The notes beneath the pieces were generated by a model. The model worked only from the letters and a program-made list of their open reading frames with translations, was not told the DNA's origin and ran no database searches. DNA of 24,904 nucleotides. It comes from a virus. Position 1 is the first letter of the stretch. Every line of letters starts with the position of its first letter. The translations under genes were made by a program, and so were the position numbers. The stretch covers positions 1 to 24,904 of IMG/VR virus record IMGVR_UViG_3300017971_000733. One strand, 5' to 3'. This document shows, one piece after another, positions 1 through 7,535 of this stretch.

Positions 1-1
1 A

Positions 2-160
2 TTAATAGTTTCGGGTCTGGTATGTTTTGGCTTTGGGGTAGTCGGTGCTATCTACGAGCTAAAAATCCTTTTAGACCTGTGCTATTCGTTTGGTGGTGTG
101 TTTGGTGCGTTAATCGGATTTCCAATAGTTGCCAAAGGCATACAGAAATTAGCTAAATGA
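2..160 (+). CDS. Small membrane protein, C-terminal part only
   Basis: An open frame enters from the left edge and stops at the TGA at 158-160, giving 52 visible residues. It has two hydrophobic stretches (roughly visible residues 1-17 and 30-45) separated by a short polar piece, and a basic C-terminus ending QKLAK. The stop overlaps the next start as ATGA, so the two genes are translationally coupled. A two-helix protein of this kind beside a peptidase gene could be a holin or a holin-like helper. The family is not recognised and the start lies outside the window. Confidence 0.55.
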   Translation, partial: LIVSGLVCFGFGVVGAIYELKILLDLCYSFGGVFGALIGFPIVAKGIQKLAK

Positions 161-438
161 TTGAGAAGCTAAGTATCTGGCTCGAGTTAAGAAAGCATAC
201 TACACCTATACACTGGATTTATGGAGGACTCTGTGCCTTCGTAATGTTGCCGTTTGGGATACTGGCTGGCTGGGGCATGATGGGAATTTTTGCAGGCATG
301 GAGTATTGGAATGATTACTGTGATGGCACAAAACAAGGCTGTGACGATTGGTGGGAATCATTTGTTGCGTTCTGTATTGGGTTTGGTGTTCTGGGCGTGC
401 TGCATTATCTTGGGATTATCGCTATAGGATGGTGTTAA
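157..438 (+). CDS. Two-helix membrane protein, holin candidate
   Basis: A 93-residue protein with a polar N-terminus (about residues 1-19) and two long hydrophobic segments, about residues 20-47 and 68-92. They are joined by an acidic and Trp-rich linker containing EYWND and DDWWES. It starts in an ATGA overlap with the gene upstream, and its stop directly abuts the start of the C1 peptidase at 439, so the three form one translational unit. Size, topology and position beside a leaderless peptidase fit a holin that releases the enzyme through the membrane. No holin family signature is recognised, so the role is inferred from context. It could equally be a membrane protein of unrelated function. 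Confidence 0.6.
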   Translation: MIEKLSIWLELRKHTTPIHWIYGGLCAFVMLPFGILAGWGMMGIFAGMEYWNDYCDGTKQGCDDWWESFVAFCIGFGVLGVLHYLGIIAIGWC

Positions 439-1311
439 ATGGAACTATTCGGCTGGCATAAGGACAAATTCGATTCAAGAGATTACCTTCACAGACGGAG
501 ATTTATTACCCTACCCGATAAGATTTCCCTTGCCCATCTCTTAACGCCTATACGAGACCAAGGGAATGTAGGTTCATGCGTTGGGCATGGTATAGGAATT
601 AACCTCAACTCAATTAAGAAACGATTGGGTATTTACGAGGAATGGTGTTCACCAACTTATATCTACAATGGTGCGCGGTATCTCGAAGGCACGTTGCCGT
701 TTGACTTGGGTTGTTATCCTAAAGATGCCCTAGACTGGACAGTAGATTATGGGATTCTTTTAGAGCATTTATGGCCTTATGACCAAACGAAGGTTGATAC
801 CTCAGCTCCTTCTTCAGAACGAATCGAGCAAGCCGATAGGTATAAAGACTTTGCCTATTTCCGTTGTGTTGACGGCATAGACGGTATATGTGATGCGATG
901 GCCTCAGGGTTCTTTGTCTCTATCGGGTCTCCCTGGTTTGACGAATGGCGAAGTACGGATAACGAAGGTAAGCTGGCTATTCCCACCAATGATAGTTCCG
1001 AAGCAGGCGGACACGAGACCTGTTTCTACGAATACGACAGGCAAACGGGCTTTTTCAAAGGTGCTAATAGCTGGAGTATTAAATGGGGAAATGAAGGCTC
1101 TTACTTTATGCCTTTCGAGAGCATAGATGAATTTAAGAGAAGAGGTGGGTATGATGCTCACTATATCACGTTCACGGAAGATATTGACGATGACCCTGTT
1201 GACCCTCCATCCCCTTCACCATGCCGTGTGGGTAAGGCACTGGCGAAACTCGCTAATACTCTCCCGATATTGCTCAACAGAAAAGGGAGATTTTATTACA
1301 GGAATCCGTGA
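439..1311 (+). CDS. Papain-like (C1 family) cysteine peptidase, lysis enzyme candidate
   Basis: A 290-residue protein with the C1 peptidase layout. The oxyanion Gln41 and nucleophile Cys47 lie in RDQGNVGSCVGHG, the catalytic His192 in AGGHE, and Asn210 in GANSWSIKWGNEGSYF, which matches the NSW...WG.GY block of papain. The N-terminus (GWHKDKFDSRDY) resembles the start of bacterial C1A enzymes. There is no signal peptide and no propeptide of eukaryotic type. A Pro-rich acidic linker (about 248-262) leads to a basic tail ending GRFYYRNP, possibly a surface-binding tail. It lies between small membrane proteins, so its likely job is degrading a protein layer during lysis. Phage endolysins normally cut peptidoglycan, so a protease here is unusual. 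The family assignment is secure; the lysis role is inference. Confidence 0.85.
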   Translation: MELFGWHKDKFDSRDYLHRRRFITLPDKISLAHLLTPIRDQGNVGSCVGHGIGINLNSIKKRLGIYEEWCSPTYIYNGARYLEGTLPFDLGCYPKDALDWTVDYGILLEHLWPYDQTKVDTSAPSSERIEQADRYKDFAYFRCVDGIDGICDAMASGFFVSIGSPWFDEWRSTDNEGKLAIPTNDSSEAGGHETCFYEYDRQTGFFKGANSWSIKWGNEGSYFMPFESIDEFKRRGGYDAHYITFTEDIDDDPVDPPSPSPCRVGKALAKLANTLPILLNRKGRFYYRNP

Positions 1312-1319
1312 GAACTAGA

Positions 1320-1424
1320 ATGAACACTATGGAATTTGAGGATGATGCCTGGAGCTGGATGGAGGAGAGCACAACATTAGAGGAGCAAGACATATATTTA
1401 GGAGAACAAGATGGGTTATATTGA
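1320..1424 (+). CDS. Possible 34-residue acidic peptide
   Basis: A short frame from ATG 1320 to TGA 1422-1424 encodes 34 residues, strongly acidic with three Trp/Tyr-rich spots (DDAWSWMEE, QDIYLGEQDGLY). It fills the gap between the peptidase and the next gene and overlaps that gene by 14 bases, which suggests coupling. The ribosome site before it is weak. I do not recognise a family. It could be chance, but the tight packing on both sides favours translation. Confidence 0.4.
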   Translation: MNTMEFEDDAWSWMEESTTLEEQDIYLGEQDGLY

Positions 1425-1680
1425 TTTGGAGCCAAAAACTGATAGGGAGATACTGATGGTGATTGCAACGACATGCAATGGCATGAAGGATGATTTGGTT
1501 CGAATCAATGGTACGCTTATAAACCATGAAAGGCGGATAAAGGCTTTGGAGGCTAATCCCCATTGTGAGGTTACAAGATCGGGTTGGAAGGCAGTATTAA
1601 GAGACAAATGGCAAACTTTATCGCTCGTAGTCTCCATAGTAACCTTGATTATTCTGGAATTATGTCATGTGTCCCCATAA
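1411..1680 (+). CDS. XhlA-like protein with one C-terminal membrane helix
   Basis: An 89-residue protein. The N-terminal half is charged and helical (a likely coiled coil, about residues 10-48, with INGTLINHERRIKALE), followed by a basic segment and one hydrophobic segment at about 70-85. This matches the architecture of XhlA/haemolysin-type phage lysis proteins, which carry an amphipathic N-terminus and a C-terminal anchor and work together with a holin. AGGAGAA lies 5 bases before the ATG. It ends 14 bases into the HNH gene. Placement beside the peptidase and another small membrane protein supports a lysis role. The assignment rests on architecture, not on a definite sequence motif. Confidence 0.55.
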   Translation: MGYIDLEPKTDREILMVIATTCNGMKDDLVRINGTLINHERRIKALEANPHCEVTRSGWKAVLRDKWQTLSLVVSIVTLIILELCHVSP

Positions 1681-2050
1681 ACCTATGATACCCTGCAAAA
1701 AACAGGGGTGTTTTGATTTGACAAATGACCCTGGTGGTTATTGTCCCCAGCATAAAAGAGAATTACAAAGGGGGCAGGATAAGGCCAGGGGTTCCTCTAC
1801 TCAAAGGGGATATGATAGAAGATGGAGAAAAGCCCGAACTAGATATCTAAAAGAACATCCCTTGTGTGCGGAGTGCGTGAAGGAAGGGTGGGTTACAGTG
1901 GCCACCGTTGTTGACCACATAATACCGGCTAAAGGGAGCGCTAATCTATTTTGGGATGAAAATAATTGGCAGCCCCTCTGTAAGTTTCACCATGACAGGA
2001 AGACTGCTAGGGAAGATGGAGCCTTTGGTAATGAAGAAAAGATAAGATAG
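1667..2050 (+). CDS. HNH endonuclease of the packaging module
   Basis: A 127-residue HNH nuclease. The N-terminus has a possible zinc knuckle (Cys10, Cys15, Cys26, His29). The central RGYDRRWRKAR stretch is typical of phage HNH proteins next to terminase. The HNH core follows: Cys67/Cys70, Asp83-His84 in VVDHIIP, Asn100 in NNWQPLC, Cys105, and His108-His109 in KFHHDRKT. In HK97-like and many Gram-positive phages such a protein sits directly before the terminase genes and is needed with them for specific DNA cleavage at cos. The start at 1667 overlaps the previous gene by 14 bases. ATG 1685 (MIPCKK) is an alternative that keeps all metal ligands. Confidence 0.9.
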   Translation: MCPHKPMIPCKKQGCFDLTNDPGGYCPQHKRELQRGQDKARGSSTQRGYDRRWRKARTRYLKEHPLCAECVKEGWVTVATVVDHIIPAKGSANLFWDENNWQPLCKFHHDRKTAREDGAFGNEEKIR

Positions 2051-2150
2051 GGAGGGGGATATTAAATCTCTACAACTTTAGGTTCCGTAAACCGAGTGGG
2101 CAGTGAGACGCGAGTTTTCGCATTTGAGACCATAGGGGTTAAAGATAAAA
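2051..2150 (+). other. Gene-free gap before terminase, cos candidate
   Basis: These 100 bases between the HNH and terminase small subunit genes hold no convincing reading frame. They contain two small hairpins: GGTT-CCGTA-AACC at 2081-2093 and GCGA-GTTT-TCGC at 2110-2121. There are also two GAGAC repeats (2105-2109, 2126-2130). In phages with an HNH-TerS-TerL cassette the cohesive end site often lies in or near such a gap. The cut position cannot be read from the sequence alone, and a leader RNA with a structural role is the alternative. Confidence 0.35.
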
Positions 2151-2645
2151 ATGAATAGAACAAAACCAACAAAACTGAAAATATTAGAGGGAAATCCAGG
2201 TAAAAGGCCATTAAATAAACATGAACCACGGCCTGATGTGGAAAAACCGTCATGTCCCTCCTTTCTTTGTTATGAAGCAAGAGTGGAATGGAAACGGATA
2301 GTCCCTAAGCTCATGGCATTAGGCTTGATTAGTCGGATTGATAGAGCCGCTTTAGCTGCATATTGTCAGGCTTATGGGCGCTGGGCGAAGGCTGAAAAGG
2401 CATTAAAAGCTATTGAGGATAAGTTTAAAAACATTAATGCTGGGGGCGGATTGTGTTATCAGACACCTAAAGGCTATTGGATGACGCAACCCCTAGTAAG
2501 CATAGCTAATAAGGCACTAGAGCAGATGCACAAGTTCTTGACGGAATTCGGAATGACACCAGCATCGAGGACAAGGATAAGTATGAAACCATCTAAGAGC
2601 GATGACCCGATGGATAAGTTATTGGGTACTAGCAGAAAGAACTAA
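2151..2645 (+). CDS. Terminase small subunit, P27 family
   Basis: A 164-residue protein of the P27 type. It opens with the typical RTKPTKLKILEGNPGKRPLN block, followed by a PxCPSFL segment and a helical domain (ARVEWKRIVPKL...LISRIDRAALAAYCQAYGRW), and ends with a fold holding FGMTPASRTRI. The small subunit recognises the packaging start on the DNA concatemer and hands it to the large subunit. It follows the cos-candidate gap and ends two bases before the large subunit gene. The ribosome site (AGGGG, 12 bases before the ATG) is weak. Length and motif order are normal for the family. Confidence 0.93.
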   Translation: MNRTKPTKLKILEGNPGKRPLNKHEPRPDVEKPSCPSFLCYEARVEWKRIVPKLMALGLISRIDRAALAAYCQAYGRWAKAEKALKAIEDKFKNINAGGGLCYQTPKGYWMTQPLVSIANKALEQMHKFLTEFGMTPASRTRISMKPSKSDDPMDKLLGTSRKN

Positions 2646-2647
2646 TT

Positions 2648-4237
2648 ATGGTTTGTGCAACGAAGGTCAAAGCAGAGGCCGCCGAAAGGGCGGTTCTTTT
2701 TATTGAGAACCTAAAACACACTAAAGGCGAATGGGCAGGCAAGCCATTCTACTTAATGCCTTGGCAGCGGGATATTGTCGAGACATTGTTCGGCACACTT
2801 AACCCTGACGGAACGAGGCAATACCGGACTTGCTATATTGAACTTCCTCGGAAGAATGGGAAGTCCACTTTAGCGGCAGGGATAGGTCTTTATCTTTTAT
2901 TTGCCGATGATGAACCTGGGGCTCAAATCTATTCAGCAGCCAATGAACGTGGCCAAGCAGCCTTAGTATTCAATGATGCGGCTGCAATGGCAAGGCAGGC
3001 ACCGGCATTAGTTAAGCGGTCAAAGATAATAGATTCGCAAAAGCGGATTGTTTATTATGCCCAGAATTCCTTTTACTCTGCTATATCGGCCGAGGCTTAT
3101 TCCAAGTTTGGGTATGACTCGCATGGCGTGATTTATGACGAACTCCATGCGGCGCCCAATCGGGAATTGTGGGATGTGTTGACGACTTCCTTCGGAGCGC
3201 GGAGACAACCGCTTCTTCTATGTATAACGACTGCGGGCTATGATAGGAATTCAATTTGCTGGGAGCAGCATAATTATGCCTGCAAGGTCAGGGACGGGAT
3301 TATAGACGATCCTACTTTCCTACCGATAATCTATGCAGCTCCCGATGATGCTGATTGGACAGATGAGAATGTCTGGTATGAATGCAACCCAGCACTAGGG
3401 GTTTTCCGGTCACTAGATGAGATGAGGACACTATGTGCGAAAGCCCAGGAAACGCCAGCACTAGAGATGACTTTCAGGAGGTTATATCTAAACCAGTGGA
3501 CATCTTCAGTAGAGCGCTGGATGCCAATGGATAAGTGGGACGAATGCAATAGTCCAGTTGATTTATGGGCATTGAGGGGGAAGCCCTGTTATGCCGGGCT
3601 TGACCTGGCGGCGACAACAGACTTGACGGCCCTCAGTTTAGTATTCCCGGATGGAGACACTTATGACATCATGATGCAGTTCTGGATACCGGGAGACACG
3701 GCAAGAAAGAAAGAAAGAAAGGACAGAGTGCCTTATTCGTTGTGGGCGAAGCAGGGGTTTATCAAGCTCACGCCGGGGAATGTTATTGATTATGGCTATA
3801 TCAAACAGGAATTACTTAGCTTATTGGAGGCGGGATATAATATTCGGGAATTAGCCTTTGACCGATGGGGGGCGACTAAACTAGTTCAGGATTTGATTAA
3901 CAGCGAGAGATTTACCGCTGATTCTGAGAAGGAGCCTGACAAGATTCCAATTATACCCTTCGGACAAGGCTATGCCTCGATGTCTCCGCCGACAAAGGAA
4001 CTTATGACGCTTGTACTGGGCGGGAAGATTAGGCATGGTGGGCATCCCGTACTGAGGTGGAATGCCGATAACATGGTGGTAAGCCAGGACCCGGCGGGGA
4101 ACTTAAAACCTGACAAGGCAAAGGCGACGCAGAAAATAGATGGCATGGTGAGTCTGATTATGGGACTCGATAGAGCGACGAGACATAGCGATGATGAAGG
4201 TTCAATCTATGATGAGCGAGGGATTATAAGCCTATGA
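2648..4237 (+). CDS. Terminase large subunit, HK97-type packaging ATPase and nuclease
   Basis: A 529-residue protein. The ATPase half has an adenine-binding PWQ at 38-40, Walker A in PRKNGKST (67-74) and Walker B with Asp164-Glu165 in VIYDELHAA. A coupling TTAGYD block follows. The C-terminal RNase-H-like nuclease begins at GLDLAATTDLTAL with metal-binding Asp319 and continues past AFDRWGA. The enzyme docks on the portal, cuts concatemeric DNA and pumps it into the prohead. Length is normal for the Terminase_1 group. The stop overlaps the portal start as ATGA. The start MVCATKV at 2648 lacks a strong ribosome site, so coupling to the small subunit gene two bases upstream is likely. Confidence 0.96.
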   Translation: MVCATKVKAEAAERAVLFIENLKHTKGEWAGKPFYLMPWQRDIVETLFGTLNPDGTRQYRTCYIELPRKNGKSTLAAGIGLYLLFADDEPGAQIYSAANERGQAALVFNDAAAMARQAPALVKRSKIIDSQKRIVYYAQNSFYSAISAEAYSKFGYDSHGVIYDELHAAPNRELWDVLTTSFGARRQPLLLCITTAGYDRNSICWEQHNYACKVRDGIIDDPTFLPIIYAAPDDADWTDENVWYECNPALGVFRSLDEMRTLCAKAQETPALEMTFRRLYLNQWTSSVERWMPMDKWDECNSPVDLWALRGKPCYAGLDLAATTDLTALSLVFPDGDTYDIMMQFWIPGDTARKKERKDRVPYSLWAKQGFIKLTPGNVIDYGYIKQELLSLLEAGYNIRELAFDRWGATKLVQDLINSERFTADSEKEPDKIPIIPFGQGYASMSPPTKELMTLVLGGKIRHGGHPVLRWNADNMVVSQDPAGNLKPDKAKATQKIDGMVSLIMGLDRATRHSDDEGSIYDERGIISL

Positions 4238-6207
4238 AAATACCTATATTAAGTAGATTACTGGAAAAACGGTATTCCTTAGCGGACATGGATAGGGATA
4301 TGGACTTAGCGATAGCGGGGCGGAGTACCGCAACCGGCACGAAAGTAACCGAGAAGACGGCTCTGGAAAGCGTGGCTGTCTTTGCCTGTGTGAGAATATT
4401 ATCCGAGACACTGGCTTCGGTTCCGTTGCCTTTGTATAAGAGAGTAACAGCCCGAAGCAAGCGGCGGGCTCATGAGCATCCATTGTATTCACTGCTTCAT
4501 GATGCACCAAATCCTGAAATGTCCTCGTTTAACTTCCGTGAGGCATTGATGGCTCACCTTGTATTGTGGGGTAATGCCTATTCTGAGATTGACTGGAATA
4601 TGAATACAGGACGGCCACGGGCCATCTGGCCTTTATTGCCAAATAAAATGCAACCGAAGCGTGAGAATGGTAGTATATATTATCATTACTATTTACCTAA
4701 TGGGCAAGAAATTGCCCTTCCTGCTATAAAGGTATTCCACGTTCCTGGTCTCGGCTTTGATGGCCGCATTGGTTATTCACCGATTCACATGGCAAAGGAA
4801 GCCATCGGATTGTCTCTGGCGACGGAGGAATTCGGGGCAAGGTTTTTTGGCAATGGGGCTAGGCCAGGTGGCGTCCTGGAACATCCGGGAACATTAAAGG
4901 ATGCAGCACAAGATAATTTGCGCAAGTCATGGAACGAGATGCACCAGGGCTTATCGAATCAACACCGGATAGCGATTCTCGAGGAAGGGATGAAATATCA
5001 TCAAGTAGGCATACCGCCAGAGGATGCGCAGTTTTTGGAGACGCGGAAGTTCCAGAGATCAGAGATTGCCTCTTTTTTCCATATACCGCCGCACATGATA
5101 GGCGATCTTGAACATGCCACATTCTCAAATATAGAGCATCAGGGTATCGAATTTGTCGTCTATACGATGCGTCCCTGGTTTGTGCGATGGGAGCAGGTGA
5201 TTAACAGAAAGCTGCTGTGGCCAGACGAGAGGAAAGACTATTTTGCCGAGTTTCTGGTAGAGGGCCTGCTGCGAGGCGATGTGCAAAGCAGGTATAGCGC
5301 ATACGCTACCGGCAGGCAGTGGGGCTGGCTGAGTGCCAATGACATCAGGGAATTGGAGAACATGGACCCGCTGGCGCCGGAGCAGGGGGATATCTATTAC
5401 GTGCCCATGAATATGTTACCAGCGGGAACGGCACAGGAGACAAAGAGCTTAATAGCTAGTTATCGGACTGAAGATAGATCACAGGCGGCAGTTCACAGGC
5501 ACAAGACAGCACAATCATATCAGCGAGTATTTAAGGATGCTGCGCAGCGAGTAGTCAAAAGAGAAACTGACAATATACTGCGGGCTGCCAAAAAATACTT
5601 AGGTGAACGTTCGAGTGCCGATTTCGATGCCTGGGTAGAGGACTTTTATAGAGACTTCCCTGAGTTTATTTCAAAACAGGTCGAGCCGGCGATTTATGCA
5701 CTGGGTGAGGCGATACAGGCAATAGCCGCCGATGAGGTAAACGCCGAGGCAGCTATGACGCCAGAGTTGGAAAGTTTCTTGAAGCAATATGCCTCGGTAT
5801 TCAATGGCAGATATACGAAATCATCGAAGGGACAACTCCAAGCTCTTATCAAGGAAGCGACGGAAAAAAATGAAGAGCCTATTGAAGCGATAACGACACG
5901 GCTTAACGAATGGGAAGAGAAACGAGCAGACAAAACGGCAATGAATGAGACGGTGCAATTAAGCAATGCGGTGGCAAAGGTAGTGTTCGGTGGAGCGGGA
6001 ATTATTAGACTACGTTGGGTAGCACTGGGAAGTAAGAGCTGTCCGTTATGTCAGGAATTGAACGGGAAAGTCGTGGGCATAGATAAACCATTCTTAGCGG
6101 AAGGGGATAAATTAGAATCGGAGGGCGGAGCAGAGATCCAATTATATAGACCGACAACGCATCCGCCACTACATCAAGGGTGCGTGTGTCAAATAGTGCC
6201 AGGATAA
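4234..6207 (+). CDS. Portal protein fused to a MuF-type minor head domain
   Basis: A 657-residue protein. Residues 1 to about 410 are an HK97-family portal: SVAVFACVRILSETLASVPL near the start, GNAYSEI, the GYSPIHMAKEAIGL stem region and a clip region with EIASFFHIPPHMIGD. The portal forms the dodecameric ring through which DNA enters and leaves. About 410-560 is helical and charged. The C-terminus resembles the MuF/minor capsid domain, with CPLC (Cys603, Cys606) and PPLHQGCVC (His647, Cys650, Cys652), which could bind metal. In many phages the two functions are separate genes, so this is a fusion. It starts by ATGA overlap with the terminase gene. Confidence 0.92.
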   Translation: MKIPILSRLLEKRYSLADMDRDMDLAIAGRSTATGTKVTEKTALESVAVFACVRILSETLASVPLPLYKRVTARSKRRAHEHPLYSLLHDAPNPEMSSFNFREALMAHLVLWGNAYSEIDWNMNTGRPRAIWPLLPNKMQPKRENGSIYYHYYLPNGQEIALPAIKVFHVPGLGFDGRIGYSPIHMAKEAIGLSLATEEFGARFFGNGARPGGVLEHPGTLKDAAQDNLRKSWNEMHQGLSNQHRIAILEEGMKYHQVGIPPEDAQFLETRKFQRSEIASFFHIPPHMIGDLEHATFSNIEHQGIEFVVYTMRPWFVRWEQVINRKLLWPDERKDYFAEFLVEGLLRGDVQSRYSAYATGRQWGWLSANDIRELENMDPLAPEQGDIYYVPMNMLPAGTAQETKSLIASYRTEDRSQAAVHRHKTAQSYQRVFKDAAQRVVKRETDNILRAAKKYLGERSSADFDAWVEDFYRDFPEFISKQVEPAIYALGEAIQAIAADEVNAEAAMTPELESFLKQYASVFNGRYTKSSKGQLQALIKEATEKNEEPIEAITTRLNEWEEKRADKTAMNETVQLSNAVAKVVFGGAGIIRLRWVALGSKSCPLCQELNGKVVGIDKPFLAEGDKLESEGGAEIQLYRPTTHPPLHQGCVCQIVPG

Positions 6208-6218
6208 AGAGGGAACCT

Positions 6219-6416
6219 ATGGCTATATTAAGTAATGATATAAGAAAACAAGTAGCAGAAGCATTGGGATTGAAGAAAGCGACCAAAATAGAAATAGTTT
6301 TGGCTTTGGGTGATATAGCAAGAGTAAATGTTACTTATTATCCTGATGAAGAATCAATCAAACGTATCATACCAATATTCCAAGAATATGAGTTAGTAAA
6401 GAAAACAGGAAAATAA
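6219..6416 (+). CDS. Small phage protein of unknown function (65 aa)
   Basis: I place the start at ATG 6219, preceded by GAGGGAA at 5-base spacing. A start at 6180 would run into the portal gene and lacks a ribosome site. The 65-residue product begins MAILSNDIRKQVAEALGLKK and has an alternating hydrophobic middle (IEIVLALGDIARVNVTYY) that suggests a small alpha/beta fold. It sits between portal and protease, a position where phages often carry small accessory genes. No family is recognised and there is no signal or membrane segment. Confidence 0.65.
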   Translation: MAILSNDIRKQVAEALGLKKATKIEIVLALGDIARVNVTYYPDEESIKRIIPIFQEYELVKKTGK

Positions 6417-6418
6417 TT

Positions 6419-6538
6419 ATGAAATTTACACTATCACCAACAAAGATAGTCCGCTTCGTTGATAAAGATGGGAATGTCATCAAGGAAGTGCCTATGAACA
6501 GGGCACGAAGGCGGAAGCTGGGGATAAAAGCTAAATAG
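6419..6538 (+). CDS. Small basic protein of unknown function (39 aa)
   Basis: A 39-residue frame starts two bases after the previous stop and ends 10 bases before the protease gene. The N-terminal half reads as two beta strands around a turn (KIVRFVDKDGNVIKEV) and the C-terminus is strongly basic (NRARRRKLGIKAK). AGGA lies about 9 bases upstream. Tight packing in the operon supports it as a real gene. The function is unknown; the basic tail would suit nucleic acid or capsid contact. Confidence 0.55.
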   Translation: MKFTLSPTKIVRFVDKDGNVIKEVPMNRARRRKLGIKAK

Positions 6539-6548
6539 GAGGTCAATC

Positions 6549-7535
6549 ATGCCAGAGGAAACAGATAAATACATAAGAATACCAGTAACTGAGTGCGACA
6601 TCACCGCCACGATAGTTATTTCCAAAGATGAAGGGATAAAGGCTTTGTACTGTGGCAAGGACAAGAAGATAGCCACTTACTTATTCGAGAAGGATAAGGG
6701 GTGGACTATGACGAAAGCTAAGAAATGGGTTAAAGACCACAAAGAGGAGAAATCCCTTGTCAATATAGAAATTATCGATTCAATGGAGGAAAAAATTATG
6801 GGAAAAGATAGAGAGGAACGAGCATATCAAGTAGAGATGCGAGTTGAGGATGGGGATGAGCCTAAGATTACAGGGCATGCGGCTGTGTTCGATAAGCTAT
6901 CCGTGGACATCATGGGTTTCAGGGAGAAGGTGGCTCCAGGAGCTTTTGTTAAAAGTATCAAGAAGAGCGATATCCGGGCATTGTGGAACCATAACCCAGA
7001 TTATGTGCTGGGGCGGAATAAGAGTGGGACATTGAAACTGGAGGAGGACGACAAGGGATTGGCGATTGAAATATCACCACCCGATACGCAGTGGGCAAGA
7101 GATTTAATGGAGACTATTGGGAGGGGCGATGTAGACCAGATGTCATTTGCCTTTCAAGTAGTCAAGGACTCATGGGACAAATCGAATGAAAATAATATTG
7201 TCAGGACATTGGAAGAGGTTGAATTATTCGATGTGTCTCCCGTCACATATCCAGCCTATCCGCAGACCGATGTAAAGGTAAGGTCATTCTTAGAAAAAGC
7301 TGGATTAGATGTGGAACGATTGGCCGTAGTCATGGAGAGACGCATGGCGGCAAACGATGAAGATATAGCGATAGTCAAACAGGCTATCGATGTATTGAAT
7401 AGCTACCTTCCCAAAGATTTGGACGGCCAGGGTACTCCCGACGAGGGGTATGTTGAGCGCCTGAATATGATACAAGCGCGATTGGAAGTTAGTGATAAAA
7501 GAAACAAGGAGGTCATAAATGGAAAAATATCTTGA
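6549..7535 (+). CDS. Prohead maturation protease, HK97 family, with N-terminal extension
   Basis: A 328-residue protein. The protease core runs from about residue 88 to 245, with the GHAAVFD start, catalytic His148 in LWNHNPDY, GRNKSGTLKL, and catalytic Ser199 in DQMSFAF, then the VSPVTYPAYP segment. It cleaves scaffold and capsid protein during head maturation. The first 80 or so residues form an added domain with KGWTMTKAKKWVKDH, a motif seen in XkdF-like phage proteins. TAGGAGG before 6549 is a strong ribosome site. An internal ATG at 6798, also preceded by GGAGGA, would give a protease of ordinary length. The C-terminal part overlaps the capsid gene by 17 bases. Confidence 0.92.
   Translation: MPEETDKYIRIPVTECDITATIVISKDEGIKALYCGKDKKIATYLFEKDKGWTMTKAKKWVKDHKEEKSLVNIEIIDSMEEKIMGKDREERAYQVEMRVEDGDEPKITGHAAVFDKLSVDIMGFREKVAPGAFVKSIKKSDIRALWNHNPDYVLGRNKSGTLKLEEDDKGLAIEISPPDTQWARDLMETIGRGDVDQMSFAFQVVKDSWDKSNENNIVRTLEEVELFDVSPVTYPAYPQTDVKVRSFLEKAGLDVERLAVVMERRMAANDEDIAIVKQAIDVLNSYLPKDLDGQGTPDEGYVERLNMIQARLEVSDKRNKEVINGKIS

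Noticed and set aside
1-160. Second copy of the tRNA-derived att repeat at the left edge
   Set aside because: No stretch similar to the tRNA 3' segment at 24867-24904 was seen at the left edge; the other att must lie outside the window.
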